Assembly (NCBI RefSeq): GCF_000993785.3
Contig: NZ_CP009922.3
Coordinates: 2,170,001 to 2,234,000 of the forward strand
Direction of reading: 5' to 3'
Length of the DNA stretch: 64,000 nucleotides
From: Streptomyces xiamenensis
GTDB lineage: Bacteria; Actinomycetota; Actinomycetes; Streptomycetales; Streptomycetaceae
In this document: positions 33,057 to 41,068 of the stretch, piece by piece
Numbering within the stretch: the stretch's first letter is position 1
Layout of the letters: each line of letters starts with the position of its first letter
Notes under the pieces: generated by a model
The model's input: only the letters and a program-made list of their open reading frames with translations
What the model was told of the DNA's origin: nothing
Databases searched by the model: none
Position numbers and translations under genes: made by a program

Positions 33057-33713
33057 TCAGATGAACTCGTCTTCGAGGTCTTCCACCTGGGCTGCGGTTC
33101 CCGGGAGTTCGGAGCGCGCCGGGGCGCGCAGTCCGTCCAGGAAGATCTGGAGATGGCGGCGGGCCAGGACCTCACCACCGGAGCAGCGGGTGCCGGGCAG
33201 AGGGCGGGTGAGCCGGCTGATGGCGATCAGCAGGTCTCCCGCGCCCACGTCGTGGCGCAGCTGGCCCGCCTCCTGGGCCCGTTCCACGAGCCGGCCGCAG
33301 ACGTCGAGCAGGCGGTCACGGCTGGCGGTCAGTTGCTGGTCTTCGGGGTCGATGCTGACGCCGATGACGGGACAGAGCGCGCCGATGCGCTCGTCGGTGG
33401 AGCCGAGGACGGTCCGGCGCAGGGCCTCGAAGGGGTCGCTCTCCTCCTCCAGGGCGCGCTGTGCGCGCTCGGTGATCCGGTCGTTGACGTAGAGCACCAC
33501 GTGGTAGAGGAGCGATTCCCGGTCGGGGAAGTGCCGGTAGAGGGTGGCGTTGCCGACGCCGGCCTGCCGGGCGATGTCGTCCAGGGGGGCGTCCTTGCCG
33601 TCGGCGACGAAGGCGTCCCGCGCGGCGGCCAGGATCCGCTCCCGGTTGCGCACGGCGTCCGCGCGCAGCCGGGGCGGCCGGGTCCGTGCCGCCGTGGCGC
33701 ACTGGCTCGTCAT
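33057..33713 (-). CDS. TetR-family regulator
   Basis: The 218-residue protein has the N-terminal HTH RERILAAARDAFVADGKDAPLDDIARQAGVGNATLYRHFPDRESLL, followed by a helical ligand domain with no recognisable class. It sits upstream of, and in the same direction as, the DHA2 exporter, suggesting a drug-responsive repressor-pump pair. The acidic C-terminus (AAQVEDLEDEFI) is unusual but not diagnostic. Confidence 0.88.
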   Translation of the reverse strand: MTSQCATAARTRPPRLRADAVRNRERILAAARDAFVADGKDAPLDDIARQAGVGNATLYRHFPDRESLLYHVVLYVNDRITERAQRALEEESDPFEALRRTVLGSTDERIGALCPVIGVSIDPEDQQLTASRDRLLDVCGRLVERAQEAGQLRHDVGAGDLLIAISRLTRPLPGTRCSGGEVLARRHLQIFLDGLRAPARSELPGTAAQVEDLEDEFI

Positions 33714-33869
33714 GGTCGCCGCCTTCTGGTGCCGGGGTGATCGGGTAAGTGGGGACTGGCTCCCCGCTTGGACATACGGAAGTCAAAACGGGGAAGCCCT
33801 CCCCGGTTATTTCAGCTCCCGCTGTGCCGTGGGTCACAGCGCCGCGGGCATGGTCGTCCCCCTGCGAGG

Positions 33870-33895
33870 GATAATGGGCCACATCAGGTGATGTG
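33870..33895 (+). promoter_or_regulatory. putative -10 box and palindromic operator upstream of the Usp gene
   Basis: GATAAT (33870-33875) is a reasonable -10 element. Immediately downstream lies the perfect palindrome CACATCA-GG-TGATGTG (33880-33895), between the -10 and the GGAGG ribosome site at about 33913-33917. A dyad at +1 to +15 would let a dimeric regulator block initiation. I do not see a convincing -35. Confidence 0.45.
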
Positions 33896-33923
33896 TGCAT
33901 AAAACACCCTCTGGAGGTGTGTG

Positions 33924-34718
33924 ATGACCCTCCTTCCCGTTACGGCCGGGGTGGACGGCTCGGCGGAGGGTTCGGCCGCCGCCCACTGGGCCGCCGAAGA
34001 GGCGGTACGGCGCGGGCTGCGGCTGCGGCTGGTGCACGGCTGGGGCCTGGCCTCGCCCCTGGAGCCGGTGGTGGACCGGGCGAGCGACGAGCAGCGGCGG
34101 GCGCAGCGGCTGCTGCGCGAGGCGCAGGAGACGCTGCTGGAGCGGCACCCGAGGCTGAACGTGTCCCTGGAGGCGCTGGCGGACGGGCCGCGGACGGCGC
34201 TGCTGGACGTCTCGCACGACTCGGAGCTGCTGGTGCTCGGCTCGCGCGGGCTCAGTCCGCTGGCCGGGTTCCTGCTGGGCTCGGTGAGCGGCCACATCGT
34301 GGGGAACACCGCGTGCCCGGTGGTCGTGGTGCGCTCGTCCGGCGGGACGGCGGACGGCGACCCCGGCGGTGATGCCGAGGTGGTGGTGGGGCTGAAGCAT
34401 CTGGATCAGCCGGACGAGGCGCTGCTGGAGTTCGCGTTCACCGCGGCGGCCGGGCGCCGGGTTCCGCTGCGGGTCGTGCACGCGGGCGAGGAGCACGACA
34501 CGGCGGTGGGGGCGGCCGTGGCGCGCTTGCGGGCGGCCCATCCACAGGTGGTGGTGGTCGAGACGGCGGTGGCGGGGAGCGCCTCACCGGTACTGCTGGC
34601 GGCGGCGGCCGACGCGGCGCTGGTGGTCGTGGGGCGGGGCCGCAGCCGGGTGGGCCCGGTGGTGCACGGTCTGCTGCATCACGCGCACAGCCCGGTGGCG
34701 GTCGTCCCGCACACCTGA
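33924..34718 (+). CDS. universal stress protein with two Usp domains
   Basis: The protein has 264 residues. The first Usp domain (about 5-138) has VTAGVDGSAEGSAAAHWAAEEA and the ATP-binding end LLVLGSRGLSPLAGFLLGSVSGHIVGNTACPVVVV. The second (about 150-264) has VVVGLKHLDQPDEALLEFAF and VVVGRGRSRVGPVVHGLLHHAHSPVAVV with a weaker G-2x-G-9x-G motif. The ATG 6 nt after GGAGG is preferred to the adjacent GTG at 33921. Its role (dormancy or stress) is known only at family level. Confidence 0.88.
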   Translation: MTLLPVTAGVDGSAEGSAAAHWAAEEAVRRGLRLRLVHGWGLASPLEPVVDRASDEQRRAQRLLREAQETLLERHPRLNVSLEALADGPRTALLDVSHDSELLVLGSRGLSPLAGFLLGSVSGHIVGNTACPVVVVRSSGGTADGDPGGDAEVVVGLKHLDQPDEALLEFAFTAAAGRRVPLRVVHAGEEHDTAVGAAVARLRAAHPQVVVVETAVAGSASPVLLAAAADAALVVVGRGRSRVGPVVHGLLHHAHSPVAVVPHT

Positions 34719-34744
34719 GCGCCCCCGGCACGTACCCGGCGTCC

Positions 34745-34830
34745 CGCGCCCGTACCCGAGCGGTACGGGCGCGTCCGTGTGGTCCGGCGGCCCCGGAACG
34801 CGCCGATGCCCGGCGAGGGCGCCGGGCATC
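34745..34830. terminator. two tandem hairpins after the Usp gene
   Basis: The first hairpin has 12-bp arms (34745-34756, 34762-34773, loop CGAGC). The second has 11-bp arms (34805-34815, 34820-34830, loop AGGG). Both lie in the 254-bp gap between the convergent Usp and M20 genes and probably terminate both. No gene is visible in this gap. Confidence 0.7.
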
Positions 34831-34972
34831 ACTGAAGCCAAGGGCCCCCACCCGGTGTTTTACTCCCGGGCCCTCGATGCTGTGCACCTTCTCCACTTCA
34901 TCGAGGTGGTCCTTGGCTCCAGTTCCAGCATGCCACCCCATACGGCATAACGCTACATATGGGGCAGATTTC

Positions 34973-36196
34973 TCAGATCGCCGCCGCAGAGAGCCGCCGC
35001 AGCGCCAGATCGGCGTACAGCGCCGCGCCGTCCGGCAGGACGGACTCGTCGAACACCGCCAGCGGCGAGTGGTTGCTGGGCGCCGTCTCCGGGTCGGCGC
35101 CCAGCGGGGTCGCCCCCAGGAAGATCATCGCCCCGGGCACCGCGTCGATCACCCGTGAGAAGTCCTCGGCCCCCAGGCTCGGGTTGTCCATCGGCGCGAA
35201 CCGCTCCTCCCCCAGCAGCTCCCGTACCGCGTGCGCCGCGAAGTCGGTCTCCGCACGGTCGTTCACCGTCACCGGGTACTGCTCGGAGAAGACGGCGTCC
35301 ACCTCCACCCCGTACGCCGCCGCGATCCCCTGGCACACCGCCACCGTGCCGGCCCGCAGCCGCTCCAGGTTCTCCGGCGAGAAGCAGCGGATCGTCGCCT
35401 GGAACTCGGCGGTGTCCGGGATGATGTTGGTGGCCGTACCGGCGTGGAACGTGCCCACGGTCAGCACCACCGGGTCGAACACGTCGAAGGTCCGGGTGAT
35501 CCAGGTCTGCAGCGCGCCCACCATCTCGGCGGCCGGCGGGATCGGGTCCTTCCCCCGGTGCGGGGAACTGCCGTGCGCGCCCGCGCCCCGTACCGTCACC
35601 GACAGGACGTTCGAGGAAGCCATCTGCGGCCCGCCGCGCGCCGTGAACACCCCGGCCGGCCAGCTGTGCGACATCACGTGCAGCGCGTACGCGGCCACCG
35701 GGGGCTGCCCGGTCCCCGCCGCGTCCAGGACGCCCTCGGCCAGCATCTGCCCGGCGCCGTCGTAGCCCTCCTCGCCCGGCTGGAACATGAAGATCACATT
35801 GCCGGCCAGCCGGTCCCGCCGCGTGCTCAGCAACTGGGCGGCGCCCGCCAGCATGGTGGTGTGCAGATCGTGGCCGCAGGCGTGCATCCGCTCCACCGGG
35901 GCGGCGAAGTCCAGGCCGCTGCGCTCGGCCAGCGGCAGCGCGTCCATGTCACCGCGCAGCAGCACGGTGGGCCCGGGCAGCGCGCCGCGCAGCACGCCGG
36001 TCACCGAGCTGAGCCCCTGCCCGGTGGTGATCTCCAGCGGCAGGCCCTCCAGCGCCGTGAGCACCGCCTCCTGGGTACGGGGCAGGTCGAGGCCGACCTC
36101 GGGGACGGCGTGCAGCGTGCGGCGCAACTGGGTCAGCTCACCGGCCAGCGCGCCGGCGTCGTCGGTCAGGGAGGCACTGCTCGTCGTGGTGGTCAT
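34973..36196 (-). CDS. M20-family amidohydrolase
   Basis: The 407-residue metal-dependent amidohydrolase is of the AmhX/hippurate hydrolase/IAA-amino acid hydrolase group. It has LRRTLHAVPEVGLDLPRTQEAVL, LLRGDMDALPLAE, RMHACGHDLHTTMLAGAAQLL (metal-binding His and Cys), FMFQPGEEGYDGAGQML, and HGSSPHRGKDPIPPAAEMVGALQ in the lid domain. The substrate is an N-acyl amino acid or peptide. AAGGAG precedes the ATG, which also overlaps the SEDS gene stop (ATGA), so the two are coupled. Confidence 0.9.
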   Translation of the reverse strand: MTTTTSSASLTDDAGALAGELTQLRRTLHAVPEVGLDLPRTQEAVLTALEGLPLEITTGQGLSSVTGVLRGALPGPTVLLRGDMDALPLAERSGLDFAAPVERMHACGHDLHTTMLAGAAQLLSTRRDRLAGNVIFMFQPGEEGYDGAGQMLAEGVLDAAGTGQPPVAAYALHVMSHSWPAGVFTARGGPQMASSNVLSVTVRGAGAHGSSPHRGKDPIPPAAEMVGALQTWITRTFDVFDPVVLTVGTFHAGTATNIIPDTAEFQATIRCFSPENLERLRAGTVAVCQGIAAAYGVEVDAVFSEQYPVTVNDRAETDFAAHAVRELLGEERFAPMDNPSLGAEDFSRVIDAVPGAMIFLGATPLGADPETAPSNHSPLAVFDESVLPDGAALYADLALRRLSAAAI

Positions 36197-37692
36197 CGTT
36201 CGCGGGGCTCCTTCGGTGCTGTGCCAGGTGATGCGGGACGTGCGGGAGAAGCGGGGTCGTCGTCGACCCGGATCACGGGGGTGAGGATGGTCGCGTTGCC
36301 CTCCGGCTCGGTGGACGCCTTCCCGGCGCTGTCGCTGATTCTGATCAGCAGCGCGACCAGCAGGAAGTTCGCCACCGTCGAGGAGCCGCCCTGTGCCAGG
36401 AACGGCAGGGCCTTGCCGGTCAGCGGGATCAGCCCGGTGACGCCGCCCGCCACCACGAAGACCTGGAGAGCGATGACCGTGCCCAGACCGGCCGCCAGCA
36501 GCTTCCCGAAGGGGTCGGTCACCGACAGCGCGGTCCGCAGCGCCCGCTCGATCAGCAGCACGTACAGGAAGATCACCGCGGTGACCCCGGCCAGGCCCAG
36601 CTCCTCGCCGACCGTGGACAGGATGAAGTCGGAGCGCCCCGCGAACCCGATCAGATCCGGGTGCCCCTGCCCCAGGCCCGTCCCGGTGAGGCCGCCGGTG
36701 CCGAAGCTGAACAGCGCCTGCGCCGACTGGTCCGAGATCAGGCCCGGCGGGCGCTGCTCGGGCGGCAGATAGATCGCCATCGGGTCCAGCCACGCCTGGA
36801 CGCGGCCCTTGACGTGCGGCTGGGTCGCGGCCACCAGGACCGTGCCGCCCACCGCCATCAGCCCGCCCAGCACCACCCAGCTGGTGCGCTCGGTGGCGAT
36901 GTACAGCATCACGATGAACACGCCGAAGAAGATCAGCGAGGTGCCCAGGTCACGCTCGTAGAACAGCACCACCAGCGAGACGCCCCACACCAGCAGCACC
37001 GGGCCGGCGTTGCGGCCGCGCGGCAGGGCCAGCCCGAGGAAGCGGCGGCCGACCAGGGCCAGCGCGTCGCGGTTGGCCATCAGATAGCTGGCGAAGAACA
37101 CCACGATCATGACCTTGACGAACTCGCCCGGCTGCAGGGAGAGCGGGCCGAGGTTGATCCACCGCTTGGCGCCGTACATGTCGGCGCCGAAGAACGCCGG
37201 GGCCATCAGCAGCAGCAGCGAGATCGCCATGCCGACGTAGGTGTAGCGGGCCAGCAGCCGGTGGTGGCGCAGCACGAGGAGGGTGGCCACGAGCAGGCCG
37301 ATGCCGATGACGGTCCAGGTGGCCTGGTTGGCGGCGACGGGCTCGGAGCCGTACCGCAGGGCGTAGGAGTGGTCCAGGCGGTCCATGAGGATCAGCCCGA
37401 GCCCGGAGAGCATGACGGTGACCGGCAGGATCAGCGGGTCGGCGTGCCGGGCGAAGCGGCGTACCGCCAGATGGGCGGCGAGCGCGGCGCCGCCCAGACC
37501 CGCGGCGTACGCGGGCAGGCCGCTCGGTACCGCGTCGTACAGGGCCAGTCCGGCGGTGGCGTGCCCGGCGGCGCAGATGAGGACGGCGAACAGGATCAGC
37601 ACCAGTTCGGTGTTGCGGCGGTGCGCGATCCACCGTCCGATGTCGGCGCGCGGATCCCCGCCGCCGTCCGCGCCCCGCCCCTTGCGCCCCAT
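36193..37692 (-). CDS. FtsW/RodA/SpoVE (SEDS) peptidoglycan glycosyltransferase
   Basis: The 499-residue SEDS protein has about twelve helices. Signature segments are YGAKRWINLGPLSLQPGEFVKVMIVVFFASYLM, FYERDLGTSLIFFGVFIVMLYIA, GRSDFILSTVGEELGLAGV (active-site Asp/Glu region) and LPLTGKALPFLAQGGSSTVANFLLVALLIRISD. It polymerises lipid II, normally with a class B PBP. No PBP is adjacent, in contrast to the usual rodA/pbp cluster. An M20 amidohydrolase is coupled downstream. Which of the several actinobacterial SEDS classes it belongs to cannot be told here. Confidence 0.9.
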   Translation of the reverse strand: MGRKGRGADGGGDPRADIGRWIAHRRNTELVLILFAVLICAAGHATAGLALYDAVPSGLPAYAAGLGGAALAAHLAVRRFARHADPLILPVTVMLSGLGLILMDRLDHSYALRYGSEPVAANQATWTVIGIGLLVATLLVLRHHRLLARYTYVGMAISLLLLMAPAFFGADMYGAKRWINLGPLSLQPGEFVKVMIVVFFASYLMANRDALALVGRRFLGLALPRGRNAGPVLLVWGVSLVVLFYERDLGTSLIFFGVFIVMLYIATERTSWVVLGGLMAVGGTVLVAATQPHVKGRVQAWLDPMAIYLPPEQRPPGLISDQSAQALFSFGTGGLTGTGLGQGHPDLIGFAGRSDFILSTVGEELGLAGVTAVIFLYVLLIERALRTALSVTDPFGKLLAAGLGTVIALQVFVVAGGVTGLIPLTGKALPFLAQGGSSTVANFLLVALLIRISDSAGKASTEPEGNATILTPVIRVDDDPASPARPASPGTAPKEPRER

Positions 37693-37772
37693 GTCCCTGT
37701 CCCGCCCCGCCCCTGGTCGCCGTGGTGGCTGCTCGCCTTTTCGCCGAACTTACCCCGGGTGACGCCCCCAGG

Positions 37773-39029
37773 TCACCAGCGGGTGACGCGTACCTGGTGG
37801 GAGCCGTCGGGGTGGGCGGCGAGGACCTCGACACGGAGCCGGGCATCCTCGTCGGTGAAGGTTTCGCCGGGGACGAAGGGGGCATCGGTCAGCTCCGCGG
37901 TGACCTGCGGGTCGGGCAGCGCCTGGCAGCCGGGCGAGCCGGGGGTGGCGTCCTCCACCCGGACGGGGCCCTGGCCGGTGGGGACGGCGGCGTCCACCCG
38001 GGATATGAGGACACCGGGGCGGCACACGACGCGGTCGAGTTCGCCGCGGGCGCGCACCTCGACGGCGATCGCCTCGCTGTCCCCGGTGCGCAGGGCGAGC
38101 AGCTTCAGCCCGGTGGCGGGATCGGAGACCGGCCGCAGCAGATGGTCGCTGACCCCGGCGCCGCCCGGGACGCACACCACCTCGTGGGGCAGCAGCCAGC
38201 CCAGCTTCCACTTGTGCCAGGCCAGGAAGTCGTTGGTGGGCCCCCAGTCCTGTTCCATCACGTCCCAGTGGCCGGCCAGCAGCGGGGCGCTGTCCTGGCC
38301 GGTCCAGTACAGGTCGGGCAGGCCGAAGGCGTGGCCGTTCTCGTGCACCAGGACCCGGTAGGGGCTCTCGCCCGGCTGGCGGCTCCAGATGAAGCTGACG
38401 TTGGAGAGCGTTCCGGAGGAGGTCTGGGCCAGCGGGCGGCCGGGGAAGGACACGGAGAGCACCTTCTCGGTGGCGGGCGGGCCGGCGTTCGCGGTGGCCA
38501 GCACGTTGACCAGGTCGTACGCGGACAGGTCCAGGCCCTCGCCGTCGAGTGCGGCGGCGATCTCCCGCAGCAGCCGGTTGTAGCCCTGCGGATCGTCCGG
38601 GTGCCAGCCGGCGCCGCGGTCGATGCCGTACGCCTCGAAGGGCTGGGACATCCGCAGCCAGCGGTGGACGGGCTCGGCCCGGTAGTCGAGCCGCCCGTAG
38701 GAGCTGGTGGCGAAGTACTCGCTGGTGGCCGGGAAGAACTCGGCGAACCGCTCCTCCGTCGTCCCGCGCGCCTCGGAGCCGGGGAAGTCGATGAAGACGG
38801 TGAGGGCGGTGACGACGCCGGTGGTGGCGCTGTAGCCGGGTGAGGTGGGCATGCCGACGCTGAGCCCCTCGTGCTCGGCGGGCGCGCAGGAGCCCTCCAC
38901 CGCGGCGGCGGCGCGCAGCAGGTGGGCGGGGAGTACGGAGGCCGTGCCCGGTGTTGAACCCATGACCAGGGCAAGGGATCCGCCGACGGCGATGAAGGCT
39001 CGCCGGGGGCGGCTGGGTATGTGGGGCAT
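37773..39029 (-). CDS. secreted M6-type metalloprotease
   Basis: The 418-residue protein begins MPHIPSRPRRAFIAVGG with a hydrophobic stretch, a twin-Arg-like signal (RPRRAFIAV). The catalytic domain has VVTALTVFIDFPGSEA, the YFATSSYGRLDYRAEP segment typical of M6 proteases, and the zinc site VLVHENGHAFGLPDLY (His229, Glu230, His233). GHWDVMEQDWGPTNDFLAWHKWKLGW follows. It is expected to be an extracellular zinc protease related to immune inhibitor A. The ATG is chosen because the upstream frame is Arg/Pro-rich without signal character. A 418-bp non-coding gap separates it from hrdD. Confidence 0.85.
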   Translation of the reverse strand: MPHIPSRPRRAFIAVGGSLALVMGSTPGTASVLPAHLLRAAAAVEGSCAPAEHEGLSVGMPTSPGYSATTGVVTALTVFIDFPGSEARGTTEERFAEFFPATSEYFATSSYGRLDYRAEPVHRWLRMSQPFEAYGIDRGAGWHPDDPQGYNRLLREIAAALDGEGLDLSAYDLVNVLATANAGPPATEKVLSVSFPGRPLAQTSSGTLSNVSFIWSRQPGESPYRVLVHENGHAFGLPDLYWTGQDSAPLLAGHWDVMEQDWGPTNDFLAWHKWKLGWLLPHEVVCVPGGAGVSDHLLRPVSDPATGLKLLALRTGDSEAIAVEVRARGELDRVVCRPGVLISRVDAAVPTGQGPVRVEDATPGSPGCQALPDPQVTAELTDAPFVPGETFTDEDARLRVEVLAAHPDGSHQVRVTRW

Positions 39030-39322
39030 CTCGCTTCTCGCCCTTCCCCGCCGGGCGGCCGCCCGGGGTGCGGGCGGCGGCGGTGGCGGTCCGGTCGGAG
39101 GTGGAGGCCGGTTGGGAATCCACCTTCGGCCGCGAAAAGGGGGGCCGCGCGCCGAATGACGCATCCGGGTGGCGGGCACCCGCGCAACCATCGGAGGGCG
39201 CCGTTCGTCTTCACCGACGTGGGGGTGAGCACGGGTGAGGTGCGACATGGGATACCGGACAAGATCACAGACCCGTCGTGGGCGGGCAGGATACTGCATC
39301 GGCAGAAAAAGATGCGCTGCTT

Positions 39323-39349
39323 GGGAATTCTGTCCGGATTCCCGTCGTT
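39323..39349 (+). promoter_or_regulatory. SigR-type promoter of hrdD (GGGAAT-N18-GTT)
   Basis: GGGAAT at 39323-39328 and GTT at 39347-39349 are separated by exactly 18 nt, matching the SigR (thiol-oxidative stress) consensus GGAAT-N18-GTT. It lies about 100 bp upstream of the hrdD start. In S. coelicolor hrdD is a reported SigR target, so the match is expected. The rest of the 418-bp gap (39030-39447) shows no gene. Confidence 0.8.
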
Positions 39350-39447
39350 GATTCGTTACGGACGCGGGAGGCGAGGGGGCATCCCAGGCGTCCGGGTTGA
39401 CCAGTGCGTCAATCGAACAGCATTCGATCACTCGCAAGGGAGCACGT

Positions 39448-40461
39448 ATGGCAACCCGTGCCGTCGCCCGACGTAAGGACACCGTGGAGGGTGCCGAGTC
39501 GACGGGCAGTGTCCGGTCCAGTGCAGGCGGCGATGCCACCGAGCGCGATCTCGTGGGGATGTATCTCGATGAGATCGCCCGCACCCCGCTGCTGGACGCG
39601 GCGAAAGAGGTCGAGCTGTCCCTCGCGATCGAGGCGGGGCTGTTCGCGGAGCGTCTGCTGAACGGCGAGGAACCGCCGGTGACCCAGGGGCCCGCCGCCG
39701 ACATCACCCACGACGAGCTCGAGGCGATCGTGGCAGCCGGCGAACGTGCCAAGGACGTCTTCATCCGCTCCAACCTCCGCCTGGTGGTCGCCGTCGCACG
39801 GCGCTACCCGCGCAGCGGCCTGCCGCTGCTCGACCTGATCCAGGAGGGCAACGCCGGCCTGGTGCGGGCGGTGGAGAAGTTCGACTACAGCAAGGGCTTC
39901 AAGTTCTCGACGTACGCGACCTGGTGGATCCGGCAGGCCATCACCCGCTCGATCGCCGACCAGTCGCGCACCATCCGGCTGCCCGTCCACCTGGTGGAGG
40001 AGCTGGGCCGGATCCGGCGCGTGCAGCGGGAGTTCAACCGCGAGCAGGGCCGGGAGCCGGAGCCCTCGGAGGTGGCGGCCGAGCTTGGCTCCACACCCGA
40101 GCGGGTCCAGGACGTCCTGGACTGGGCGCGCGACCCGGTCTCGCTGAACATGTCGGTGGACGACGAGGGCGAGACCCAGTTCGGCGACCTGCTGGAGGAC
40201 ACCTCGGCGGCATCGCCCGAGCAGTCCGTGCTGGTGATGCTGCGCCGCGAGGGCCTGGAGGACCTGATCGGACGCCTCGACCAGCGGACCGCGGCCATCA
40301 TCCGTGCCCGCTACGGCATCGAGGACGGCCGTGAACGGACGCTGACGGAGGTCGGCAAGCAGCACGGCCTCACCCGTGAGCGCATCCGGCAGATAGAGAA
40401 GCACGCCCTGCTGGAGCTGAAGAAGATGGCCAGCGACTCCGGATTCGACGCCGCCGCGTAA
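39448..40461 (+). CDS. hrdD: RNA polymerase principal-like sigma factor HrdD
   Basis: The 337-residue group 2 sigma-70 factor has region 1.2 (DLVGMYLDEIARTPLLDAAKEVEL), regions 2.1-2.4 (IRSNLRLVVAVARRY, GLPLLDLIQEGNAGLVRAVEKFDYSKGFKFSTYATWWIRQAITR), region 3 (LPVHLVEELGRIRRVQREF) and region 4.2 (LTEVGKQHGLTRERIRQIEKHALLELK). It lacks the long acidic N-terminus of HrdB. I use the ATG of MATRAVARR, with AAGGGAG 5 nt upstream, instead of an ATG 17 codons earlier. The N-terminus and neighbours match S. coelicolor HrdD. Confidence 0.88.
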   Translation: MATRAVARRKDTVEGAESTGSVRSSAGGDATERDLVGMYLDEIARTPLLDAAKEVELSLAIEAGLFAERLLNGEEPPVTQGPAADITHDELEAIVAAGERAKDVFIRSNLRLVVAVARRYPRSGLPLLDLIQEGNAGLVRAVEKFDYSKGFKFSTYATWWIRQAITRSIADQSRTIRLPVHLVEELGRIRRVQREFNREQGREPEPSEVAAELGSTPERVQDVLDWARDPVSLNMSVDDEGETQFGDLLEDTSAASPEQSVLVMLRREGLEDLIGRLDQRTAAIIRARYGIEDGRERTLTEVGKQHGLTRERIRQIEKHALLELKKMASDSGFDAAA

Positions 40462-40507
40462 CAGCGCCCACCGATCGCGGCACCGGGCACACACCGACGA
40501 CGAGGAC

Positions 40508-40539
40508 CGGGGTCCCGGCGGGAAACCGCCGGGACCCCG
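40508..40539. terminator. hairpin terminator between hrdD and the Nudix gene
   Basis: Perfect 14-bp arms (40508-40521, 40526-40539) are closed by a GAAA tetraloop, in the gap between convergent hrdD and the Nudix gene. It is likely bidirectional. Confidence 0.85.
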
Positions 40540-40562
40540 TCACGCGTGGGGGCTCGGCACGC

Positions 40563-40961
40563 TCAGCGCAGCAGCCCCGAACGGTGCAGCTCGTCGAAGA
40601 CCAGCCCCGTGACGGCGGAGACCCGCTCGCGATCCGCGTACCCCAGCCAGACCAGCTCCTCGATCTCGCTGCTGGGCGCGAGCGTCCCCTCGTACTCGGC
40701 GGTGTAGCAGGTCATGCGCACCGTGGTGCCGGAGTCCTTGCCGTGCGCCGGTGCCTCGAAGGTCCCCGCGTGCACCGCGCCGGCCGGGTCGATGGAGACG
40801 GTCAGCTCCTCGGCGATCTCGCGCACCAGGGTCTCGGTGTCGCTCTCGCCCGGCTCGCGCTTGCCGCCGGGGAGATAGCAGGTGTCCTTGCCCCGGGAGC
40901 GCGCGCCCAGGACCTTCCCGTCCTCAAGACGCAGCCATGCGACCTTGTCGATGATGGTCAT
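40563..40961 (-). CDS. Nudix hydrolase
   Basis: The 132-residue protein has the Nudix box LPGGKREPGESDTETLVREIAEELTV (Gly32 region through the REIAEE metal site). Preceding segments are VAWLRLEDGKVLGARSRGKDTCY and following WLGYADRERVSAV. The substrate is unknown. It is leftward and converges with hrdD. The ATG is 18 nt after AGGGAA, so the ribosome site is weak. Confidence 0.85.
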   Translation of the reverse strand: MTIIDKVAWLRLEDGKVLGARSRGKDTCYLPGGKREPGESDTETLVREIAEELTVSIDPAGAVHAGTFEAPAHGKDSGTTVRMTCYTAEYEGTLAPSSEIEELVWLGYADRERVSAVTGLVFDELHRSGLLR

Positions 40962-41068
40962 CGTCGTCCGTTTCCCTGGTGGATGTCTCGGTCCCGGCGG
41001 CGCGGGCGGTGCCATCCTCCCCGATGCCCCACCGCGCGGCACGGGCGGCCCGCCCACCGCGCCGCGGG

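Noticed and set aside
34438..34941. Leftward ORF across the end of the Usp gene
   Set aside because: Arg/Pro-rich shadow crossing two terminator hairpins.
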